DNA of 35,800 nucleotides from Gemmatimonadota bacterium. GTDB lineage: Bacteria; Gemmatimonadota; Gemmatimonadetes; Gemmatimonadales; Gemmatimonadaceae. Location: positions 1 through 35,800 of the forward strand of contig JAQBYI010000032.1 in NCBI GenBank assembly GCA_027622655.1, read 5' to 3'. Below, in pieces: positions 1-7,850 of the stretch (positions are counted from its first letter, which is position 1; every line of letters starts with the position of its first letter). The notes under the pieces are model-generated. The model worked only from the letters and a program-made list of their open reading frames with translations. It did not search any database and had not been told where the DNA came from. The position numbers and the translations under genes were made by a program.

Positions 1-1
1 C

Positions 2-325
2 CTCGAGAAATGCATCAACGCTGGCGAGCGGCTCGTCGCCGACACCGAAGTGCTGCAGGAAATTCTCCATCGCTACGTCGCCATCAACCGACGCGACGCC
101 ATCCAGCCGGCGTTCGACGCGCTGCTCGGCGTTGTGGACCACGTGTATCCGATTGAACAGGCCGACGTCGAGCGCGCGAAAACGTTGCTGTTTGGGCTTT
201 CGGCCCTCTCAGCGCGCGATGCGGTGCATGCCGCGATCATGCAACGCCACGAGATCGACCGCATCCTGAGTTTCGATGCCGGCTTCGATGCCGTAGAATG
301 GATCGAGCGGATCGGGGGCGAGTAG
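2..325 (+). CDS. PIN-domain protein, VapC-like toxin (5' end missing)
   Basis: The reading frame is open from base 2 to the stop at 323-325, so the gene begins outside the window; the GTG at 50 lies inside the domain and is not a credible start. The visible roughly 107 residues match the C-terminal two thirds of a PIN domain. The segment [12 protein letters not shown] carries a conserved acidic residue and is followed by a second conserved motif, [10 protein letters not shown], and then SFDAGFD near the end, which supplies acidic metal-binding positions of the Mg-dependent RNase fold. Proteins of this family are usually VapC toxins that cleave RNA and are paired with a small antitoxin gene just upstream, which would be off the left edge. 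Family assignment is good; the toxin role is inferred. Confidence 0.8.
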   Translation, partial: LEKCINAGERLVADTEVLQEILHRYVAINRRDAIQPAFDALLGVVDHVYPIEQADVERAKTLLFGLSALSARDAVHAAIMQRHEIDRILSFDAGFDAVEWIERIGGE

Positions 326-391
326 GCCAGCCCGGCCCGAAGATGGTACTCCGTTTCGTTTGGCCAGACTCCCCAAATCGGTGCCTTTCAT

Positions 392-2125
392 ATGAACCGT
401 TCGGTCTTCGCACTGTTCTTGTTCGTCGGCGCCGCCCTCCCCGCACAGCAACGACCGGCTCAACAAGGTCGCCCGGCCGCGACTGCAGCCCAGCGCCCGA
501 TCTTCGACGTCGTCGAAGCGACGATCCCGCAGATGCAGGCGGCGCTCACTGAAGGCCGCGTGACGTCGCGCGAACTCGTGCTGCTTCACATGGCGCGCAT
601 CGCGCAGTACGAAGAGCAGATCAACGCGGTGATTACCGTGAGCAAGACCGCTCTCGCCGAAGCCGACGCGCTCGACGCCGAACGCGCGGCCGGACGGGTT
701 CGCGGACCGCTGCATGGCATTCCCGTCGCGCTCAAAGACAACGTCCACACGACGAACATGCCCACCACCGGTGGCGCGCTCGCGTTCAAGGATCTGGTTC
801 CGCCGTACGAGGCAACGCTCACAAAGAACCTGAAGGACGCCGGCGCGATCATCATCGCGAAGACTGTGATGACCGAGCTCGCGAACTGGGTGGCCGGCGC
901 GCCCGACCCGATGCCGGGCAACTACAGCGCCGTCGGCGGCCAGGGGCTGAACCCGTACGATCCGCGGACTGACCCGCGCCCGGGATCCAACGACGGCCGC
1001 GCGGTGATGGGAACGGGCGGTTCGAGTTCGGGAATCGGAACGGCCGCGAGCTTCTGGGCCGCCAACGTCGGCACGGAAACGTCGGGCTCCATTCTGAGCC
1101 CGTCGAATGCAAACATGCTCGCGGGAATCAAGCCCACCGTCGGGCGCGTCAGCCGATGGGGAGTCATCCCGATCACGGCCGACCAGGACACGCCGGGCCC
1201 GATGGCCCGCACGGTCGAAGACGCCGCGATCATGCTCGGCGCGCTCGAAGGCCGCGCACCCGATCCGAATGATCCCGACACGCGGAAGTGCACGCCGCCG
1301 GCCAACAACGACTATCGCGCGTTTCTCAAGCTCGATGGGCTGAAAGGCGCGCGCATCGGTATTCCACGCGCGAACTACTTCGAATCGTTCACCGTTCCGG
1401 GAACCACGCAGCGTCGTGGTGGCCTGAACGCCGCACAGACCGCGGTGATGAACGAAGCGATCGCCGCGCTCAAGGCCGCGGGTGCGGTGATCGTCGACCC
1501 GGCGAACATTCCGAGCGTCGTCACGCCCGACACGTTGAAGAACTTTCTCTATTGGGGCGTCTGCGCTGGGAGCGATAATCGGAAGGGCCAGAATGCGAAT
1601 TGTTCGATCGACTTCGCCTACGGAATGAAGCGCGACTTCAACGCGTGGCTCACGTCCCTGGGCTCGGCGGCGCCGTTCCAGACGCTCACTGACCTGCGCT
1701 GGTTCAACATCACCAACGCCGACAAGGGCGCGATGAAGTACGGCCAGTCGCGACTCGACATCTCCGACGAGATCGACCTCGTTGCCGACAAGGCACGCTA
1801 CGATGCAGATCGCGCCAAGGACATCGAACTCGGTGGCCCAAGCGGCATCGATGCCGTAATGAAGTCAGAGCGACTCGACGCCCTGCTCTTCCCGGGCGCC
1901 GGCGGCGCTGGAATTGCGGCCAAGCCCGGCTACCCGACGGCGATCGTTCCGTTCGGCATGGTTCCGAACGCGCCTACGCCCGGCTTCCCAAGCGGGTTCG
2001 ATGCGAAGCCCACACCGTTCGGCGTAAGCTTTACCGGCGGCGAATGCAGCGAGCCGCGGCTGATCGAACTGGCGTACGCGTTCGAGCAGGCGACTAAGAA
2101 ACGGGTGGCTCCGAAACTGCCGTGA
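392..2125 (+). CDS. Exported amidase, amidase-signature family
   Basis: 577 residues, a usual length for an exported amidase-signature (GatA/peptide amidase-like) enzyme. A signal peptide with hydrophobic core FALFLFVGAALPA precedes a Q/P/A-rich stretch. The Ser-cisSer-Lys triad is recognisable: Lys115 in GIPVALKDN, the cis-serine in GGSSSG (209-214), and the nucleophile Ser233 in GTETSGSI. The spacing between the two serine motifs is about two residues shorter than usual. These enzymes hydrolyse carboxamides; the GTETxGSI form is common in exported peptide amidases and related proteins, but the substrate cannot be read from sequence. The ATG at 392 has no clear ribosome-binding site but gives the signal peptide directly. 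It is followed by other exported C-N hydrolases. Confidence 0.88.
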   Translation: MNRSVFALFLFVGAALPAQQRPAQQGRPAATAAQRPIFDVVEATIPQMQAALTEGRVTSRELVLLHMARIAQYEEQINAVITVSKTALAEADALDAERAAGRVRGPLHGIPVALKDNVHTTNMPTTGGALAFKDLVPPYEATLTKNLKDAGAIIIAKTVMTELANWVAGAPDPMPGNYSAVGGQGLNPYDPRTDPRPGSNDGRAVMGTGGSSSGIGTAASFWAANVGTETSGSILSPSNANMLAGIKPTVGRVSRWGVIPITADQDTPGPMARTVEDAAIMLGALEGRAPDPNDPDTRKCTPPANNDYRAFLKLDGLKGARIGIPRANYFESFTVPGTTQRRGGLNAAQTAVMNEAIAALKAAGAVIVDPANIPSVVTPDTLKNFLYWGVCAGSDNRKGQNANCSIDFAYGMKRDFNAWLTSLGSAAPFQTLTDLRWFNITNADKGAMKYGQSRLDISDEIDLVADKARYDADRAKDIELGGPSGIDAVMKSERLDALLFPGAGGAGIAAKPGYPTAIVPFGMVPNAPTPGFPSGFDAKPTPFGVSFTGGECSEPRLIELAYAFEQATKKRVAPKLP

Positions 2126-2291
2126 GTTTGGTTGACGCGCGGGGAGTCGCTCGTGGAACAAAGCCAGTCCATCCGGCAGCGGCTACAGCAAGATCGGCTC
2201 AATGTGCGCCGAGTCACGGTCGCCAGGCACCGGGAACGCCATGGTTTGGAGAGACAGTGAGCCAAGCACCACCTTCGCTGAGGTCACCCGC

Positions 2292-2424
2292 ATGAAGAAG
2301 TCAGTCGTGTCCACGATCATCGCCGGCGCCGTCATGGTCGGCTGCGGCGCGCCACCCACCGCCCCCGCCCGAGGTGTACATCACTAAGAAGGACGGGACG
2401 ACGATCCGGGTGGGTCGGCCCTAG
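2292..2424 (+). pseudogene. Small lipoprotein gene, probably interrupted by a one-base frameshift
   Basis: ATG at 2292 follows GAGG at about 8 nt and encodes a lipoprotein-like start, MKKSVVSTIIAGAVMVGCG, with a plausible lipobox cysteine (VGC). This frame stops at 2385-2387 after about 31 residues. In the neighbouring frame the sequence continues from about 2371 as EVYITKKDGTTIRVGRP and stops at 2422-2424, a very protein-like ending. A single extra base in the C-rich run around 2361-2370 would explain both parts, giving an intact lipoprotein of about 43 residues. This may be a real frameshift or a homopolymer sequencing error. No function is recognised. Confidence 0.5.
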
Positions 2425-2460
2425 TCCTTTCAGAGCGGCGAGCGAGGCTCGCGAAAAGAA

Positions 2461-3048
2461 CTACGGCTTGTGCGCGTGCATCATCCCACCGCCGCGCGCC
2501 AGCTCCATGTGATGCATCGCATGGTGGTCGCCTTCGGTCAGGATGCCCGCGAAGCCGAGCCCGCGCAGCATCGCCACAGCCTTGGCGTCGTTCGCGTCCT
2601 TGGCCGTGACAACGAGCCGCACGCCGTTCGCGATCTCGGATGACTTCGCGTTCCAGGCGCCGTCCTCGGTCAGCGCCATCGCGTGCATGGCTTCCATCCG
2701 CTTGATCGCGTCTGCGACCTTGCCGGTTCCCGTGATGTCGAGCTGCACACCGCCGGCGACGTTCGACTGCTTCACGCTCGAGCGCATCACCACGTCGTCC
2801 ATGTCGATCAGGTGCTGGCGCAGCGCCTCGATGTTGACCTTCGACCAATCGGTAGACGGGTCGGCCTTGAGCTTCTTGACGATCTCGGAGATCGTCGCGA
2901 AGGCGGCCTGGCTCGGAGGCGTCGCAGCGGCCTGCTCGGCGGCCATCATCTTGGCATGGTCCATGCCCTGTGCGGCGGCAGAGGTCGGGACTTGAAGCAG
3001 GCCGCAGATCACACAGAACACGCAGAAGAGGCGAAGGGTTGGCATCAT
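2461..3048 (-). CDS. Exported His/Met-rich protein of unknown function
   Basis: 195 residues starting at the ATG whose complement is 3046-3048. The signal peptide has an unusual cysteine-rich core, LFCVFCVICGLL, ending near SAAAQ. The mature protein begins GMDHAKMM and ends with a His/Met-rich tail (GDHHAMHHMELARGGG, then MMHAHKP), which suggests binding of a soft metal such as copper; this is inference from composition only. The middle has two alternating helix/strand units containing the phrases LRQHLIDMDDVVM and GLGFAGILTEGD. I do not recognise a family. It is transcribed divergently from the gamma-glutamyltransferase gene. The DNA encoding the signal peptide is part of a dispersed repeat (see findings). 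Confidence 0.75.
   Translation of the reverse strand: MMPTLRLFCVFCVICGLLQVPTSAAAQGMDHAKMMAAEQAAATPPSQAAFATISEIVKKLKADPSTDWSKVNIEALRQHLIDMDDVVMRSSVKQSNVAGGVQLDITGTGKVADAIKRMEAMHAMALTEDGAWNAKSSEIANGVRLVVTAKDANDAKAVAMLRGLGFAGILTEGDHHAMHHMELARGGGMMHAHKP
2983..3027 (-). repeat. Dispersed repeat copy A, encoding a signal-peptide core
   Basis: Read on the minus strand, this stretch is a run of TTCTGYGTG units followed by CTGCGGCC and then CAAGTCCCGA. It matches copy B at 9693-9738 on the + strand at 36 of 43 aligned positions up to the CCCGA. Copy A lies inside the coding sequence of the 2461-3048 gene and specifies the hydrophobic core of its signal peptide. Confidence 0.5.
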
Positions 3049-3167
3049 TTGGTCCGAATAAGGGTCGAGTAAGAGCAGCGAACGGGTGGGCTTGCTGCGT
3101 ACTGTAAGTTACCTGGGCGGCCAGAATGGTTGCTGCCGTCTTTGAACATTTACGCCGAGTCCCCCAC

Positions 3168-4856
3168 ATGCGTATTTCGACCTCTCGCGCGACGCGCGCT
3201 GTTGCCCTCACGATCACCGCACTAGCGCTTGTCGCGTCGCAAAAAGCGACCGCCCAGAGTGCGCTCCAGACCACGCGTTCACAGAGTGGAGCCGTGGCCT
3301 CGGCTCATCCGCTCGCCACCGAAGCCGGCGTTCGAATGCTCGAACTCGGCGGAAACGCGGCCGATGCCGCTGTGGCCACGGGCTTCGCGATAGCCGTCGT
3401 CGAGCCGACGATGAACAGCATCGGCGGCCGAAACCAGATCCTCATCCGGCTTCCGAACGGCATGGTTCGCGGCATCGACGGAACGACTCAGGCCCCGGCG
3501 ACCTACAATCCCGAAACCGCTCCTCAGGCGTCGTACGGATATCCCGTCATCGCCGTGCCGGGTGTCGTGGCCGGCCTGCTCCGGCTGCACAACGAACACG
3601 GATCGCTGCCGCTCGCCACAGTGATGGCGCCGGCCATCGACTACGCCGAGAACGGATATCGCCTCCTCCCCGGCGAGGCCGGGCGACAAGCAGCCAACGC
3701 GCGGCAGAGCGCAGAGTTCCCCGCCACCGCCGCGATCTACCTGAACGCGGATGGCACGCCGCGACGCGCGGGCGAAATGCTCATCCAGAAGGATTACGCG
3801 AATACGCTTCGCGCCATCGCAAAGGGCGGCGCCGATGAGTTCTACCACGGCACGATCGCGAAGGCGATGGCCGCAGATCTCACAGCGAACAAGACCGCTG
3901 TGGACATGGCGGCGATCGAGAACTACAAGGCAGTTGACGCACGTATTGTGCGCAGTACGTATCGCGGCTACGAAATCGTAGGTATGGACGTCCCGACGGC
4001 TGGGAGCGTCGTCATTCAGGCGCTGAACGTGATGGAACGATTCGACCCGAAGTCCATGTCGGCGGCACAGTGGGCGGCCGTTGAAGGACAGGCGCTCGGA
4101 ATCGCCAGCCGTGAAATGCGCGTTCTTGGCTCCGACACAGCGGCCGCGCGCGCCACGTCGAAGGAGTGGGCTGGCCAGATCGCCCCGAAAATTCGCACGC
4201 CGACGCAAATTCCGAAGGAGGGCGGGCCCTCGCTTCCGGCGCTCGATCCCGTCTTCGACCACGAAGGCCACACCACGCACCTCACGGCCGCCGACACGAG
4301 CGGAATGTTCGTCGCGCTCACGCAGACACTCGGCCCCAACATGGGATCTTCGGTCGTGACGCCGGGCCTCGGCTTCCTCTACGCCGCCACGCTTGGCGGC
4401 TACCTCGGCAAGATGGAGCCCGGCGAGCGAGCGCGGTCGTTCATCTCGCCGATGATGGTGCTGAAGGATGGCGTCCCCGTGCTCGCACTTGGCGCGGCAG
4501 GTGGCGCACGCATCGTGTCGGGTGTGCTCGAGGTGATCTCGAGAATGATCGACGGCGGGATGTCTCTCTCGGACGCACTCGCCGCGCCCCGCGTTCATAT
4601 GAACACGAACGGAACGCTCGATCTCGAGACTACACCGGGAATCGGGTGGACGCCGGCCGATGTGGAGCAGATCAAGGCGCTCGGAATCAAGGTGACCGAG
4701 ACGCCGCGCGCGGGCTCGTTCAGCCGCGTGCACGCGGTTCAGTTCGACGCGGCCACGAAGACGTGGATCGGCGGCGCCGACCCGGATTGGGAAGGAAGCG
4801 CACAGTCACCCGCGTCACGGCGCGGCCGTGGTGGCGAGCCGCCGCCGAGGCAGTAG
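3168..4856 (+). CDS. Gamma-glutamyltransferase (glutathione hydrolase) precursor
   Basis: 562 residues from the ATG at 3168, which gives a clean signal peptide; an ATG at 3126 would add 14 residues ahead of it. The Ntn-hydrolase hallmark is TTHL, with the second Thr (Thr370) as the expected autocleavage site and nucleophile of the small subunit, followed by TQTLG. Other family motifs are LELGGNAADAAVATGF near the N-terminus, VPGVVAGL, and GAAGGARIVSGVLEVI near the C-terminus. The enzyme would transfer or hydrolyse gamma-glutamyl groups in the periplasm. The usual GIGGGGFM-like segment is here NSIGGRNQILI, a variant. It is followed by a hairpin and two exported amidohydrolases on the same strand. 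Confidence 0.92.
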   Translation: MRISTSRATRAVALTITALALVASQKATAQSALQTTRSQSGAVASAHPLATEAGVRMLELGGNAADAAVATGFAIAVVEPTMNSIGGRNQILIRLPNGMVRGIDGTTQAPATYNPETAPQASYGYPVIAVPGVVAGLLRLHNEHGSLPLATVMAPAIDYAENGYRLLPGEAGRQAANARQSAEFPATAAIYLNADGTPRRAGEMLIQKDYANTLRAIAKGGADEFYHGTIAKAMAADLTANKTAVDMAAIENYKAVDARIVRSTYRGYEIVGMDVPTAGSVVIQALNVMERFDPKSMSAAQWAAVEGQALGIASREMRVLGSDTAAARATSKEWAGQIAPKIRTPTQIPKEGGPSLPALDPVFDHEGHTTHLTAADTSGMFVALTQTLGPNMGSSVVTPGLGFLYAATLGGYLGKMEPGERARSFISPMMVLKDGVPVLALGAAGGARIVSGVLEVISRMIDGGMSLSDALAAPRVHMNTNGTLDLETTPGIGWTPADVEQIKALGIKVTETPRAGSFSRVHAVQFDAATKTWIGGADPDWEGSAQSPASRRGRGGEPPPRQ

Positions 4857-4908
4857 TCGAGACACAGCTAGCTACCGACCAAGCCGCCACCACGGCACCA
4901 GTTGGCGC

Positions 4909-4939
4909 CCGGCGGGTCTGATTGATCGAGGCCCGCCGG
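4909..4939 (+). terminator. Hairpin after the gamma-glutamyltransferase gene
   Basis: CCGGCGGG at 4909-4916 pairs perfectly with CCCGCCGG at 4932-4939 across a 15-nt loop. The arm is followed by only a short T run (TTT). It lies 50 bases after the gene's stop and 54 bases before the next start. It may act as a weak terminator or processing structure. Confidence 0.4.
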
Positions 4940-4993
4940 TTTCGCCCCGGCCTGCCAAGTGGCAGATTCAAGACCTGTCCCAGAGGAGATTCG

Positions 4994-6214
4994 ATGCGTC
5001 GCGTGTCAATTATTGCTGTTGCAGGAGCGATAGTCCTTGTTGCCAGTTCGGTCTCGGCCCAGGGTCGTGGCGGCGGACGAGGCGGTCGGGGAACGCCCAT
5101 TCAGGCCGGCGAGCAATGCCCCGCCGGAATGACCGAGATTCGGCCGCGCAGTTGCATGGCGCCCGAGTTCGACCCGCCGAGCATCGTGGACTATCGCCCG
5201 CGCTCGACGCTCAAAGTGGACGAGCATATGGTGCCGAAGGCGAAGTTCCCGGCCATCGACTATCACGCCCACGTCGGGTCGTTCCTCAGCTCGGCGGAGC
5301 GCCTTGCCGAACTGAGCGCACACATGGACTCGCTCAACCTCGGCATGATGGTCGTCACTGACAACATGACCGGCGACCGGCTCAAGAACTCGATGGCGGT
5401 CGTCAACGCCTCGCCGACAATGAAGGACAAGGTGCGCATCTTCACCGGTGTCAGTTTCCGGGGTGTCGGTGAACCGGGTTGGGCCGCCGCTACGGTGAAG
5501 CAGCTTGAAGATGACGTCGCCGCGGGCGCCGTCGGCATCGGCGAGGTCGGCAAAGGCTTCGGCCTCAGCACTCGCAAGGCGGACGGCACGTTGCTCCGGA
5601 TAGATGACCCCGAACTCGATCCCGTGTTTGAGGCGGCCGGGCGACTCGGCCTACCGGTGTTCATCCACACCGCCGAACCGGAAGAGTTCTTTGCACCGAT
5701 CGATTTCAACAACGAGCGATGGCTCGAACTCGCGCTCTTCGGCGACCGGCGCAACGGTCCGGAAAGCGGGCGACCGAGTTTCGTTGATCTCATGGCGCAG
5801 CGCGACAACCTCTTCAGAAAGCATCCGAAGACGACCTTCGTTGCGGCGCACATGGGATGGCACGCGCAGGACCTCGGCCGGCTCGGCAAGATGTTCGACG
5901 AGATGCCGAACCTGTACGCGGAACTCGGCGCGGTGCTCTACGATATTGGCCGCCAGCCTCGCGCCGCGCATGATTTTTTCGTGAAGTACCAGGACCGTAT
6001 TCTCTTCGGCAAGGATTCATTCCAGCCCGAGGAGTATCCGTACTACTGGCGCGTGTTCGAGACGAACGATGACTACTTCGACTACTATCGCAACTACCAC
6101 GCGTTCTGGAAGATGTACGGCATCGGTCTCCCCGACGACGTGCTGAAAAAAGTGTACTACCAGAACGCGATGAAGATGACGCCGAAGCTTCCGACGGCTG
6201 GTTGGCCGCGGTAG
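4994..6214 (+). CDS. Exported metal-dependent amidohydrolase (Amidohydro_2 type)
   Basis: 406 residues. The ATG at 4994 is chosen because AGAGGAG at 4982-4988 is a strong ribosome-binding site and the protein then opens with a clean signal peptide (SIIAVAGAIVLVASSVSAQ) followed by a Gly/Arg-rich linker. A TIM-barrel amidohydrolase follows: HAH (His91, His93) after FPAID provides the first metal ligands, FIHTAEPEEFF and FVAAHMGWH carry the later histidines, and ILFGKDSF holds the catalytic aspartate. This arrangement is that of the amidohydrolase-related/decarboxylase group. Two cysteines (42 and 54) lie before the barrel. The substrate is unknown. It is probably read with the following D-aminoacylase-like gene, although a hairpin lies between them. 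Confidence 0.85.
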   Translation: MRRVSIIAVAGAIVLVASSVSAQGRGGGRGGRGTPIQAGEQCPAGMTEIRPRSCMAPEFDPPSIVDYRPRSTLKVDEHMVPKAKFPAIDYHAHVGSFLSSAERLAELSAHMDSLNLGMMVVTDNMTGDRLKNSMAVVNASPTMKDKVRIFTGVSFRGVGEPGWAAATVKQLEDDVAAGAVGIGEVGKGFGLSTRKADGTLLRIDDPELDPVFEAAGRLGLPVFIHTAEPEEFFAPIDFNNERWLELALFGDRRNGPESGRPSFVDLMAQRDNLFRKHPKTTFVAAHMGWHAQDLGRLGKMFDEMPNLYAELGAVLYDIGRQPRAAHDFFVKYQDRILFGKDSFQPEEYPYYWRVFETNDDYFDYYRNYHAFWKMYGIGLPDDVLKKVYYQNAMKMTPKLPTAGWPR

Positions 6215-6227
6215 CAGCAGGACAAGG

Positions 6228-6257
6228 CCGGCGCGCAACCGAAAGGGTGCGCGCCGG
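6228..6257 (+). terminator. Strong intergenic hairpin
   Basis: CCGGCGCGCA at 6228-6237 pairs perfectly with TGCGCGCCGG at 6248-6257 around a 10-nt loop (ACCGAAAGGG). It sits 14 bases after the stop of the amidohydrolase and 33 bases before the next start. There is no continuous T tract, so it may attenuate or stabilise the upstream message and need not be a full terminator. Confidence 0.5.
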
Positions 6258-6289
6258 TCGCAATTTCCGCCCTCGTCAGAGGCCCCACT

Positions 6290-7846
6290 ATGCGAATCAT
6301 CGTTTTCGTTGCCGGTCTGTGCGCCGCTTTGTCAGTTGCTGCCCCCACGGCTGAGGCACAAGCACGCTTCGACGTCCTGATTCGCGGCGGCAGCGTCATT
6401 GACGGAACGGGCACGCCGGCGCAAACCGCCGACGTCGGGATTCGCGGCGACCGCATCGTCGCGATCGGCGATTTGTCGGACACGACGATCATCGCCACCA
6501 AAGTTGTAGACGCGCGAGGACGCATTGTTGCCCCCGGATTCATCGATCCACACACGCACACCGCGGGCGATCTCTCCGACACGACGCGAAACTCCAACCT
6601 CGCTTACCTGATGCAGGGCGTCACGACTGTCGTGACGAACAACGACGGCGGCGGCACGATTGAGATTGGGCGCACGCTCGACACGTGGACACGTCAGGGA
6701 ATTGGCACGAACGCCGCGCTCTACGTCGGACAGGGATCGGTTCGCGGCAGCGTGATGGGAATGACCGGCGGAGCGGCGACGCCAGCTCAGCTCGCGCAAA
6801 TGCGTGCGGTCGTGGCGAAGGCGATGGACGAGGGCGCGATCGGAATGTCCACCGGGCTCTACTACGCCCCTGGAAGCTTTGCGCCGACCGAAGAAGTGAT
6901 CGAACTCGCGAAGGTCGCCGCACAGAAGGGCGGCATCTACGACTCGCACATGCGCGACGAGAGTTCGTACACCATCGGCCTTGTTGGCTCGATCAACGAG
7001 ACCATTCGCATTGCCCGCGAAGCCAGCATTCCCGTCCACATCGCGCATATCAAAGCGCTTGGCGTGGACGTCTGGGGCCAGTCCGACTCCGTCATTTCGC
7101 TCATCGTGGCAGCACGCGCGAGCGGACTGGAGGTGACGGCGGATCAGTATCCGTACACCGCGTCGGGCACGGGTGTTGGTGCGGCATTGCTCCCACGCTG
7201 GGCTGAGGAAGGCGGGAACGATTCACTTCGCGCTCGATTTGCGAATCCTGAAACTCGTGCGCGCATCGTGACCGAGATGACCGACAACATGCGTAGGCGT
7301 GGTGGAGCTGCGTCGCTCCTGATGACGTCCACGCGCGTGCCAGGAATCCTCGGCAAAAACCTCGAAGAGATCGCCCGCGAGCGGGGCAAGCCATCGGTCG
7401 AGGCCGCGATTGATATCATTCTCGCCGGCGGGTCGTCAGTGGCATCATTCAACATGAACGACGATGACATCCGGAACTTCATGGTGCAGGACTGGGTCGT
7501 GACCGGTTCTGACGGCAGCGGCGGCCACCCGCGCAAGTTCGGCACCTTTCCGAAGCTGATCAGCGAGTACGTGCAGAAAGAGCACGCCCTGACGCTGTCG
7601 CAGGCGGTGCGCCGGAGCAGCGCGCGAACGGCTGAGATGCTGCGCATCAAGGATCGCGGAACGCTGGCGGTGGGGAAGTTCGCCGACGTCGTGGTCTTTG
7701 ACGTCTCCACAATGAAAGACCGCGCGACCTACCCCGAGCCGACGCTGCTCGCGGAAGGCGTGAAGTTCGTGGTGGTGAACGGCGTGGTAGCGATCGACAA
7801 CGGCGTGTACACTGGCGAAACGGCAGGGCGCGCGCTCAAGCGGTAG
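6290..7846 (+). CDS. Exported D-aminoacylase-like amidohydrolase
   Basis: 518 residues with a signal peptide ending near AEAQ; ATG at 6290 preceded by AGAGG at a 7-nt distance. The fold is the N-acyl-D-amino-acid deacylase branch of the amidohydrolases: an N-terminal small domain (FDVLIRGGSVIDGTG), HTH metal ligands His88 and His90 in GFIDPHTH, IGMSTGLYYAPG, the ligand histidines in SHMRDES and HIAHIKA, and the catalytic aspartate in TGSDGSGGHPR followed by KFGTFP. Such enzymes release the acid from N-acyl-D-amino acids or act on related dipeptides. The cysteine of the usual GNCG motif, a metal ligand in studied D-aminoacylases, is replaced: here the segment reads TNNDG (Asp119). The exact substrate is therefore open. 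Confidence 0.85.
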   Translation: MRIIVFVAGLCAALSVAAPTAEAQARFDVLIRGGSVIDGTGTPAQTADVGIRGDRIVAIGDLSDTTIIATKVVDARGRIVAPGFIDPHTHTAGDLSDTTRNSNLAYLMQGVTTVVTNNDGGGTIEIGRTLDTWTRQGIGTNAALYVGQGSVRGSVMGMTGGAATPAQLAQMRAVVAKAMDEGAIGMSTGLYYAPGSFAPTEEVIELAKVAAQKGGIYDSHMRDESSYTIGLVGSINETIRIAREASIPVHIAHIKALGVDVWGQSDSVISLIVAARASGLEVTADQYPYTASGTGVGAALLPRWAEEGGNDSLRARFANPETRARIVTEMTDNMRRRGGAASLLMTSTRVPGILGKNLEEIARERGKPSVEAAIDIILAGGSSVASFNMNDDDIRNFMVQDWVVTGSDGSGGHPRKFGTFPKLISEYVQKEHALTLSQAVRRSSARTAEMLRIKDRGTLAVGKFADVVVFDVSTMKDRATYPEPTLLAEGVKFVVVNGVVAIDNGVYTGETAGRALKR

Positions 7847-7850
7847 CGCC

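Noticed and set aside
2153-2260. 35-codon frame starting at GTG between the amidase and the small lipoprotein
   Set aside because: It has no ribosome-binding site and an Arg/Gln-rich composition, with no resemblance I can name; too weak to call a gene.
3279-4733. 484-codon open frame on the minus strand inside the gamma-glutamyltransferase gene
   Set aside because: It is antisense to a clear enzyme and has the composition of a shadow frame.
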